A stretch of DNA of 6,047 nt, taken from NCBI GenBank assembly GCA_007116275.1, contig SKIU01000008.1, forward strand, positions 1 to 6,047, written 5' to 3'. Below are positions 1 to 5,427 of this stretch, one piece after another. Position 1 is the first letter of the stretch. Each line of letters begins with the position of its first letter. The notes beneath the pieces were generated by a model that had not been told where the DNA came from, did not search any database, and saw only the letters and a list, made by a program, of their open reading frames with translations. This DNA is from a candidate division SR1 bacterium. Lineage in GTDB: Bacteria > Patescibacteriota > Gracilibacteria > Absconditabacterales > Absconditicoccaceae. The position numbers and the translations under genes are program-made.

Positions 1-1061
1 ATTCTTTCTTTAGCAACAAACTGTAATAAGAAAAAATTCTTTTTGAGTCCAAGCCGTGTTGCTCCATCAAAATCGAAGGTCTTTATTTTGTTATAAGTTT
101 CAACGTTTCAATATTTCAGCGTTGCAGCGTTGTGACATTGTGACGTTGTGACAAGGGATTTGTTGTGTAATTTCTCATTCACCACATTCACAAACCTCAC
201 TGCTCTAATGATCCTGAGAGCATCTTCGTTAAATCTATCGTCAGGATTGCCAACGGCTTTGAGTTTTCTGTTTATAAGGTCCTGGATTCATTCATAGGGA
301 TCGATGATAAATTGTAGCGATTGTCATCCTGAGCGTAGCGAAGCCTGCCTGTCCGGTAGGCAGGGATCTTGTTTTTTATTTCCTGGATTCTTCGCTTCAT
401 TTCATTTCGCTCAGAATGACGGTACTACAAATCACTCCTTAATAAAATCACTATAGGCAATAAATGCATGTGCGTCAAAAACACCATCTACCCAAAACTG
501 AGCAATAAGTTCATGTTTTTGTACTATAATGATATTCTCTGATGCGATATAAGTAATTCATTCGTTCTTGAGTTGTTTGAGTAACAATTCGTCACTATAA
601 TCTCTCTGTTCTTTGTCCGCAAGTGACTTATCCAATAGAGGAGTAGTAGCAGTAGAAAAATAATACAAGCAATTGATCGTGAAATCTCTCCTCTTCGCAT
701 CATCGAGGATGTTTTTTGACCACTGGATTTCTCCCGGATGGCGATAGTCATCATATCATCATTCCGTACGCAAAGGAGTGATTTCATACTGGACTCATGA
801 CATTTTTTTATCTTTTGGAATTAAGGTCATCGTCCCAAATTTCTCGGTCATGAAATGAGAAAGGTCCTTTTTGTCGATAGCATTGTAGATACTTGTAGGT
901 TCACCAGCCATAGTTAGGTCGATATCCTGTGGATTTTCAGTAAGTCCCAAAAGCACATCCCTCACACATCCACCTACTAAGAAAAAATCTTCTCTTCCGA
1001 GCTTAGGAGAGAGGTATTTGGTATGATTATGGAGTAGAGATACAGCAGAAAATGACAGCAT
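1..1061 (-). CDS. cca: tRNA nucleotidyltransferase (CCA-adding / poly(A) polymerase family), 3' end cut by window
   Basis: The family adds or repairs the 3' CCA of tRNAs in the cytoplasm. Seen with UGA as Gly: 353 residues, open past the left edge, with 10 in-frame TGAs. The catalytic head has GGCVRD at 30-35 and the metal-binding pair D46/D48 in DIDLT. It is followed by T-x-R-x-E-G with DDYRHP at about 95-109, RRDFTIN at 124-130, and the neck motif DP-YEG-QDL with KLKAVGNP-RF-EDALRIIRAVRF at about 254-290. Between these lie two unusual stretches: residues 215-246 derive from a palindromic element, and about 304-321 from a short tandem repeat. Both keep the frame. ATG at 1061 is preferred over GTG at 1082, because a plausible promoter would start transcription near 1080. 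No Shine-Dalgarno is visible. The only tRNA gene here lacks an encoded CCA, which fits a need for this enzyme. Whether it adds CCA or poly(A) cannot be told from this part. Confidence 0.93.
101..152. repeat. Short degenerate tandem repeat inside the cca gene
   Basis: Several copies of an 8-9 bp unit close to CGTTGTGAC follow one another: CGTTGCAG, CGTTGTGAC, ATTGTGAC, GTTGTGAC. More degenerate AACGTTTC-like copies lie to the left. The block encodes about residues 304-321 of the CCA-adding enzyme on the minus strand. That lies between the IIRAVRF motif and the FDFD-x-x-T segment, which are usually closer together in the family, so it looks like an added low-complexity insert. The boundaries are approximate. 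Confidence 0.6.
323..420. repeat. Palindromic element inserted in frame in the cca gene
   Basis: An imperfect inverted repeat. The left arm begins GTCATCCTGAGCG and the right arm ends CGCTCAGAATGAC. Both arms continue inward with a GCGAAG/CTTCGC match, leaving an AT-rich centre. The left arm also contains a smaller hairpin, CCTGCCT (344-350) with AGGCAGG (358-364). The element lies within the CCA-adding enzyme and encodes residues 215-246, a stretch I do not expect in this family, between an FIAY-DFIKEG segment and the conserved DP-YEG-QDL motif. Three codons of the element are TGA (at 324, 402 and 411 on the minus strand), so it is translatable only with UGA as sense. No clear target-site duplication is visible. 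Confidence 0.85.
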
Positions 1062-1086
1062 ACATATAATGATAATAAACACTAAG

Positions 1087-1114
1087 AATATAGCAAAAAG
1101 CCCAAAAAATACAA
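1087..1114 (-). promoter_or_regulatory. Probable sigma-70-type promoter for cca
   Basis: On the minus strand, TTGTAT (1114-1109) is followed after 16 bp by TATATT (1092-1087). The -10 is good and the -35 weak. Transcription would begin near 1080, about 19 bases before the ATG at 1061. This is one reason to reject the upstream GTG at 1082 as the start. Confidence 0.42.
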
Positions 1115-1128
1115 GCTATTCTATTTAT

Positions 1129-1156
1129 TTGACAAAATATAAAATATGAATATAAT
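1129..1156 (+). promoter_or_regulatory. Consensus sigma-70 promoter for the CAP-domain gene
   Basis: TTGACA (1129-1134) and TATAAT (1151-1156) are exact consensus boxes separated by 16 bp. They lie just upstream of the ATG at 1187. Transcription would start near 1163, giving a leader of about 24 bases with no recognisable Shine-Dalgarno. Confidence 0.75.
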
Positions 1157-1186
1157 TGAGATAGTTTATTTGCCAAACGATAAACA

Positions 1187-1846
1187 ATGATAAATAATAT
1201 AGCTAGTTGATCTCATCGAAGAAAATATTTTCCATGAACAAAAAATACCATAAAGGCCCTCGCGATTTGCTTAGGTATGATAACAGCGCAATCATGATTG
1301 GCACAAGATGCTACTAATGCTGATATAGTATCTGATAGCGTAGAGACGGTGGATGAAACCCAGACCAAAAAAGATATCCTATATGCTTTTTGTAGCGATA
1401 TTATACATAAGTATGGCAAAGAAAAAGCATTGGAATTGATAAGGTATTATATGATCCAAGAAATAAATGCTATTAGAAAAGGTCACTGACTCAATCCACT
1501 AAAAATCGATTCTACTTTAGAGAAAGTAGCGCAAGATTATGCAGTATATATGGCAAAAAATAATCATTATAGTCATAATGATATCCAATGACGTGATGTT
1601 TCGTATAGATTAAAAGAAGCAGGATATACTGGTTCGCGAAGATGAGAAAATCTCTCTCCATCAAATACGCCATCATGAGCAATAGGAAGTGAAGAATACA
1701 AACAGGGTTGGATGTGATCTACATGACATAGGGAAGTGATTTTGCGTAGTGATGTTAATAGCTTGTGATTGTGATATGCACACAGATCAGGAGAAACATC
1801 TATCGATGAAGATAATTATTTTGTATTAATTGTAGGAAAAAAGTAG
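1187..1846 (+). CDS. Secreted CAP/SCP-domain protein (YkwD-like)
   Basis: A 219-aa protein with 11 in-frame TGAs read as Gly. The N terminus has a basic stretch (HRRK at 10-13, then TKNTIK) and a hydrophobic core, about KALAICLGMITAQSGLAQ (23-40), so it looks like a signal peptide cleaved near residue 40. The mature part has an acidic spacer, then a CAP domain from about 88 to the end: I-EINAIRKGHGLNPL, A-DYAVYMAKNNHYSH (H130), GENL with E154, and W175-x-x-S-x-x-H181. H130, E154 and H181 match the usual cavity residues of the family. Bacterial CAP proteins are secreted or wall-associated, and their biochemical role is mostly unknown. ATG 1187 is chosen because it completes the signal peptide and sits just below a consensus promoter. 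The gene is monocistronic and ends in a hairpin that overlaps its stop codon. Confidence 0.9.
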
Positions 1847-1876
1847 CATACCTATTCAATAGGTTGCTACACTTTT
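1835..1876. terminator. Bidirectional terminator between convergent genes
   Basis: A 12-bp stem, GTAGCA-(T bulge)-ACCTAT with loop TCA, spans 1843-1870. Rightward it is followed by ACTTTTCT. Leftward (minus strand) it is followed by six T's, from AAAAAA at 1837-1842. It overlaps the TAG of the CAP gene and lies 37 bases beyond the stop of the minus-strand 593-aa gene, so it can serve both. Confidence 0.75.
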
Positions 1877-1906
1877 CTAGTTCTAAGTTGCTTATATAAT
1901 ATTATA

Positions 1907-3688
1907 TTATTTGAGTATTGTATTTCATATTTGTACTATCTTACCACTGTTTTTGTCTTGGAGATTAAAAGAGATTAGCTGCCTTCCATCTGTTGTAGTA
2001 TTTTTGCTAATATCTACTCACAGTCATTGAAGCATCGTATAATACGTATTTTCATAGTTGTTTGGGTTTTGTTTAACATAGGTTGATCGCTTATCAAACA
2101 TGGCTGTTGCGACTCAGGTTCTTAGTTCAAAATTATTGTTTATCTGTGACTCAAGGTATTGTAGATTATGTAATTCTGCTCATACATTATTTGCGTATGT
2201 CTCAGCACTAGTATTTTTGTTCATAGATTTAAATAACGTTAGTCCATCAGCAAATGATATATTATCTTTGAGTTTGATTTCTCTTGTAATATTTTCTCAG
2301 TCAGGTCTAGTATAGTCAAAATATTCATCATATTTACCATTGATAATATCTGCATAATTGAGCACAATATTCATTCTATAGTCTCCAGATGATCTTGGAG
2401 TGAGGGTTTCTGGTGCTTTAGTTCCTCATTCTTTGGTAAATTCTCTATTGATAGATACATTTGGTTCCTCTCGGTTGTTTCATGTATTGATCATAAAATC
2501 AGCTGACAGTCAGAAGTCGCTTACTAGACGTGTTGCAGGAGTTGATCAATTAATATATCATAGCTGCCTTCTACCGTTTATAGTTCATTCATTTTTTATA
2601 TGATCAGGGTACTCTATACTAAATCATATACTATTAACACTGATATTTTGGATATAATGATCCAGGTATGTTACTATGTCTTCTGTTTGTTTTTCCAAGT
2701 TGTTCGTAAGTTTAACACGTCAAAGTGTGTGTTCATGCCCTTGGTTTTCTACAGTATTAAATGCAAATGTTGTCGATCATATTTTTGTTTTATTATCTCA
2801 TTTCGTTGTGGATCATTGTAACAATATATTTTTATCTTCTGGTGATATAAAAGAAAGTTTTGCCATAGCTCTTGTTTTGGCAAATGCAACATTCCAGGAG
2901 TCTTTGTCAGGAAAGTTATCTGAGTTAAACTCAGGAAATATAGCAATCAGGTTTTCCTGTATACTCGGATTACATCATTCTAAAAGTTCGTTTCTGAGGT
3001 CATTATATTTTTGTCCAATGAATTTCGGGTTTCTGACTGGCGTACCATCAGATTGTCCAAATACTTCTAGATTAAAAGTTCCCTGCTCAGATTTAACAAG
3101 TTGTACAAGAGTAAGAATATGATTTTTTTCTTCTTGTGGTACCTCAAAAATCTTTCCTATAACATGCTCTTGTTCTTTATTGTACTCAGGTATCTCAGCT
3201 GGTGTTTTGACTATTGTTTCTGTACGCAAGGCATTATTAAGATAATCAGCCTTATGGTTAGTCATAAACCTAGGTATATCAATAAGGTTTTGCTGTGTTT
3301 TATCTTTATCAAATTGTGTTTTGTTATAATTAAATAGCTTGCTTTCTAGTACAGTAGTATTGAGTGCACTAAAGTCTAATCCTTCTGCTCTTTGGTTCAT
3401 ATGACCAAAATTGTTTGCTAAATAATTGATGATATTGTTCTTGTGTTGGTCATATTCTTCCGGTGTATATGCATCAGAGAAACTAATATCATTTTTTATG
3501 GTTTCATATGATTCTTTGATGGCATCAGGAATTCATTCTCAATCTTCTTTTTTCAGTTTATCGACGATAGCCTGATCTGTTCCTTCGTTGTCTGATAAAA
3601 ATTTATTGATGTCTTGAATTGCATTCAATTCATCTGGATTGAGATTTTTTTGTTCAATTTGTTCATGATTGGCTAATAATTCTGGCAT
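1907..3688 (-). CDS. Uncharacterised 593-aa protein
   Basis: I do not recognise a family. With UGA as Gly there is one uninterrupted 593-aa frame containing about 20 TGAs. With the standard code it breaks into fragments. It starts MPELLANHEQIEQKN and ends QIGNTILK. There is no signal peptide and no membrane segment. The N-terminal ~100 residues are acidic and probably helical (DELNAIQDINKFLSDNEG, VDKLKKEDGEG). The remainder is rich in N, T, K, D and E, with alternating hydrophobic stretches suggesting beta structure from about residue 240. It is cytoplasmic by appearance. Its start lies 27 bp after the stop of the 114-aa gene in the same frame, so the two probably share one transcript from the promoter at 4090-4118. 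No Shine-Dalgarno is seen. Possible roles (surface, phage-derived, lineage-specific) cannot be separated from sequence alone. Confidence 0.82.
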
Positions 3689-3715
3689 AGTATTAGGTAA
3701 GTAGTTAAAATAAAA

Positions 3716-4060
3716 TTATAATGTATCTATAAGAGATTCCATGGCTGCAAGGTCTTTTGCATCTTCCAACTTTTCTTGTTGTTCACGTTTGCGTAGTTTT
3801 TCCATATGTTGTTCTGCTTTTTCTAATGACGACTTGCCTTGTGTATTGTTGTATTCTCTTGCTGCTTGTGCAAATTGCAATACATCATGATAGATAACTA
3901 ACAGGGTTGCCGTATTTGGTTCTTGTTTTTTTATTTTTGCGAGCAATGATGCAAAAATAGGGTCACTATCTTTAAGTTCTGTTAGAAGAGATGTGATCTT
4001 TTCTAATTGTTTTTCGATAGGGAGTGATGAAAATGTCTGTAAGAGTTTTTTGATATCCAT
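3716..4060 (-). CDS. Small helical, probably coiled-coil protein (114 aa), unknown function
   Basis: The product starts MDIKKLLQTFSSLPIEK and has no internal TGA. It is predicted to be almost entirely helical: an N-terminal amphipathic helix pair (about 1-45), a central helix around TLLVIYHDVLQFAQAAREY (52-70), and a highly charged coiled-coil-like segment (78-100, KAEQHMEKLRKREQQEKLED). It ends in an acidic/hydrophobic tail, DLAAMESLIDTL. There is no signal peptide or membrane segment. ATG at 4060 is well supported: AAGGA sits five bases upstream and the -10 box lies at 4090-4095. A longer frame from 4105 would begin upstream of that -10. It is the first gene of a unit with the 593-aa gene. 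The tail resembles that of the divergent 96-aa protein. I cannot assign a family. Confidence 0.82.
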   Translation of the reverse strand: MDIKKLLQTFSSLPIEKQLEKITSLLTELKDSDPIFASLLAKIKKQEPNTATLLVIYHDVLQFAQAAREYNNTQGKSSLEKAEQHMEKLRKREQQEKLEDAKDLAAMESLIDTL

Positions 4061-4065
4061 GTCTA

Positions 4066-4070
4066 TCCTT
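4066..4070 (-). promoter_or_regulatory. Shine-Dalgarno of the 114-aa gene
   Basis: AAGGA on the minus strand, five bases before the ATG at 4060. It is the only clear Shine-Dalgarno I found in the window, and it fixes this start over the in-frame upstream ATG at 4105. Confidence 0.7.
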
Positions 4071-4089
4071 ATAGTATATAAACAATCAT

Positions 4090-4118
4090 AGTATACAGAC
4101 AACACTCTAAAAAGTCAA
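4090..4118 (-). promoter_or_regulatory. Sigma-70-type promoter of the 114-aa / 593-aa unit
   Basis: On the minus strand, TTGACT (4118-4113) is followed after exactly 17 bp by TATACT (4095-4090). Each box differs from consensus at one base. Transcription would start near 4083, with a leader of about 22 bases containing the AAGGA site. Confidence 0.7.
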
Positions 4119-4194
4119 AAAATAGACAATAATTTGCAATATATACACAAATATATAAGAAAAGAGTGGTTATTTATATATATTTCCCTTTTCT

Positions 4195-4485
4195 ATGCAT
4201 AAAAAAGATTTTATACTAAAAGTGTTGGAGGTAGTCGAATCATCACGAGATATGGCTTCATGACTAAAAATATTAGTAGAAAATAACGCATTGGATGATA
4301 AGACTGTTGATACACTGGTGTGAGTATTTCGTGAAGCTGCTACTAATACGGAAAATATGCAGACAAAACAAGCATTACAAAAATGAGCTACACTTATCCA
4401 GGATATCCACCAAAAAGAAGCCATTGACCACGAAAAAGATCTAGAAGATCTTGCAGAACTAGAAGATATGTTCAAAAATATCTAA
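4195..4485 (+). CDS. Small helical acidic protein (96 aa), unknown function
   Basis: Starts MHKKDFILKVLEVVE and ends LEDLAELEDMFKNI. Three TGAs are read as Gly (residues 23, 43 and 64). It appears all-helical: an amphipathic helix at 5-30, a second around 35-50 (KTVDTLVGVFREAATN), and a third, strongly charged, at 56-94. There is no signal peptide or membrane segment, so it is probably cytoplasmic. It is transcribed divergently from the 114-aa gene across 134 bp of very AT-rich DNA. Both proteins end in a charged helix with a D-L-A-x-x-E-x-(M/L)-type tail, which hints at distant relationship. No Shine-Dalgarno is visible, and I found no clear promoter boxes for it in the AT-rich upstream stretch. 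It ends TAA-TAA and is followed at once by a strong hairpin terminator. Family not recognised. Confidence 0.78.
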
Positions 4486-4489
4486 TAAC

Positions 4490-4519
4490 AAAAAACAATA
4501 GCGAAAGCTATTGTTTTTT
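4490..4519. terminator. Strong bidirectional intrinsic terminator
   Basis: CAATAGC (4496-4502), loop GAAA, GCTATTG (4507-4513), flanked by six A's on the left and six T's on the right. It gives a hairpin plus U-tract in both directions. It ends the 96-aa gene on the plus strand and the convergent tRNA-Lys transcript on the minus strand, only one base beyond the tRNA 3' end. Confidence 0.9.
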
Positions 4520-4520
4520 C

Positions 4521-4593
4521 TGGGTTTGCAGGGATTCGAACCCTGGACCAAAAGATTAAGAGTCTTCTGCTCTACCGACTGAGCTACAAACCC
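4521..4593 (-). tRNA. tRNA-Lys (anticodon CUU)
   Basis: A complete 73-nt cloverleaf on the minus strand. Acceptor GGGTTTG pairs with CAAACCC, and A73 is the discriminator. The D arm is GCTC/GAGC with a GG in the loop. The anticodon stem GAAGA/TCTTT encloses loop CTCTTAA, giving anticodon CTT, which reads AAG (Lys). The T arm is CAGGG-TTCGAAT-CCCTG. The CCA end is not encoded: the base after A73 is G, followed by the terminator. Mature tRNA therefore needs the CCA-adding enzyme, which is encoded at the left of this window. Confidence 0.96.
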
Positions 4594-4817
4594 ACGTGAT
4601 GGGAATACATATCATGAGTATCCAACACTGACCCCTACCTACGGTAGGCAGGCCTGCCTACCGTAGGTAGGTACAAACTCACTGATATAACAGCGTCCAT
4701 ACTACATATTTGTTGGTGGATTGCAAGAAAAATATCAACTATACCTAGATGCTCTTGCAAAATTATTATTTACCATTACATATATAGTACATACTTTTAT
4801 TTTTTATATTATTATAC
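4594..4817. other. Intergenic stretch upstream of tRNA-Lys and doxX
   Basis: No open frame here looks coding under code 25. It holds the perfect palindrome at 4634-4671 and AT-rich DNA before the DoxX gene. Both flanking transcripts (tRNA leftward, DoxX rightward) must start in it, but I see no convincing -35/-10 pair for either. TTGCAA near 4755 and TATATA near 4781 are spaced too widely to call. Confidence 0.5.
4634..4671. repeat. Perfect 38-bp palindrome
   Basis: All 19 base pairs around the centre at 4652/4653 match with no spacer. The left half begins CCTACCTACGGTAGG and continues CAGG. Smaller nested palindromes (CTACGGTAG-like) lie within each half. The core TAGGCAGGCCTGCCTA contains the same AGGCAGG/CCTGCCT heptamers as the elements at 344-364 and 5379-5397. 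It lies about 40 bp upstream of the tRNA-Lys 5' end. It has no T-tract, so it is not an ordinary terminator. Confidence 0.9.
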
Positions 4818-5258
4818 ATGCATTGTTCTCGATGTAACAAATCTACAGGTCTTTTACTTCTTCGCTTGCTTTTGGGAGGGATTTTTCTTTACCATGGTAT
4901 CACCAAAATACCTATGGCAGATCAAGCAGTATGATTTATTGGTGGAGCATTCCATGACATCTGACTTACCTTTTTGTCAATGAATGTATGGTTCTGGTTG
5001 TTGGTGGTAGGAGAGATCGCAATTGGAGTTCTATTTGTATTAGGAATATTTACCCGTGTCGCCGCAGTCATAGCCGTAGTTATCATGCTTGGTGCTATAC
5101 ATACGAAGGGACGAGGAGAAGCATGGTTTGTTGATAAAGATTTTATCATTCTTATATTGGCAATTGTTGTAGCTCTTGTTGGTAATGGTACATATTCACT
5201 ACAGAAACGATGTTGTTCTGTCTGTAACGGATCTTGTGCTAGCGCAGAGAAAAAATAA
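4818..5258 (+). CDS. DoxX-family integral membrane protein with cysteine-rich ends
   Basis: A 146-aa protein with two TGAs read as Gly (39 and 49). Family features: LLRLLLGGIFLYHGITKIP at about 14-32, a G-F-IGGAFHDIGL segment (39-50), then GEIAIGVLFVLGIFTRVAAV (65-84) and MLGAIH (90-95). Four membrane helices are likely, at about 11-27, 56-77, 79-95 and 108-122. DoxX proteins are small membrane subunits linked to redox or thiosulfate metabolism and oxidative stress; the activity of most members is unknown. The ends are unusual: CxxC at residues 3-6 (CSRC) and C132, C133, C136 and C140 after the last helix. Both ends probably face the same side, so a metal site or disulfide is possible. ATG 4818 is chosen because it lies upstream of the first helix and adds the CxxC. 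The gene stands alone and is followed by a terminator. Confidence 0.85.
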
Positions 5259-5279
5259 ATATTATTCCAAAAGTATACT

Positions 5280-5303
5280 AACCCTGACTTGTCAGGGTTT
5301 TTC
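5280..5303 (+). terminator. Intrinsic terminator after doxX
   Basis: AACCCTGAC (5280-5288), TT, GTCAGGGTT (5291-5299), then TTTC. This gives a 9-bp stem with a tight loop and a short U-tract, 21 bases after the DoxX stop codon. It separates DoxX from the downstream Obg transcript. Confidence 0.82.
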
Positions 5304-5314
5304 TTTAAAGCAGA

Positions 5315-5342
5315 TTGCAATTCTTTGAAATATAGATACTAT
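5315..5342 (+). promoter_or_regulatory. Possible promoter for obg
   Basis: TTGCAA (5315-5320) and TACTAT (5337-5342) are separated by 16 bp, just after the doxX terminator. Each box matches four of six consensus bases. If correct, the obg leader would be about 80 bases and would include the palindrome at 5379-5397. Confidence 0.4.
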
Positions 5343-5353
5343 CACAAAGTAAT

Positions 5354-5407
5354 CAGCTAACAGCTAAAAGCTAGTAGCCCTGCCTGCGACAGGCAGGTAA
5401 AAGCTTT
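5354..5407. repeat. AGCTAA short repeats with a GC-rich hairpin in the obg leader
   Basis: Two tandem CAGCTAA units (5354-5367) are followed by AAGCTA. The hairpin CCTGCCTG-CGA-CAGGCAGG follows at 5379-5397 (8-bp stem, 3-base loop), and then another TAAAAGCT. The hairpin shares its heptamers with the palindromes at 344-364 and 4634-4671. There is no T-tract after the stem, so it is not a standard terminator. It lies 31 bases before the obg ATG. Confidence 0.75.
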
Positions 5408-5427
5408 ATTCCAAAATATAATACTAC

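Noticed and set aside
101..152. CRISPR array
   Set aside because: The units are only 8-9 bp, contiguous and degenerate, with no unique spacers, and they lie in a coding frame.
1187..1261. Twin-arginine (Tat) signal in the CAP protein (HRRKYF)
   Set aside because: The residues after RR do not fit S/T-R-R-x-F-L-K well, and the charged stretch is adequately explained as the n-region of an ordinary signal peptide.
2676..3122. A plus-strand open frame of about 148 codons
   Set aside because: It lies entirely antisense to the 593-aa gene, is Cys/Ser/Phe-rich in a way typical of reverse-strand shadows, and has no family motif.
4922..5320. A minus-strand open frame of about 130 codons
   Set aside because: It is antisense to the DoxX gene, whose membrane-protein motifs on the plus strand are clear, and it runs through that gene's terminator.
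5379..5397. Rho-independent terminator before obg
   Set aside because: The hairpin is followed by TAAAAGC and not by a T-tract, and the doxX transcript already has a good terminator at 5280-5303.
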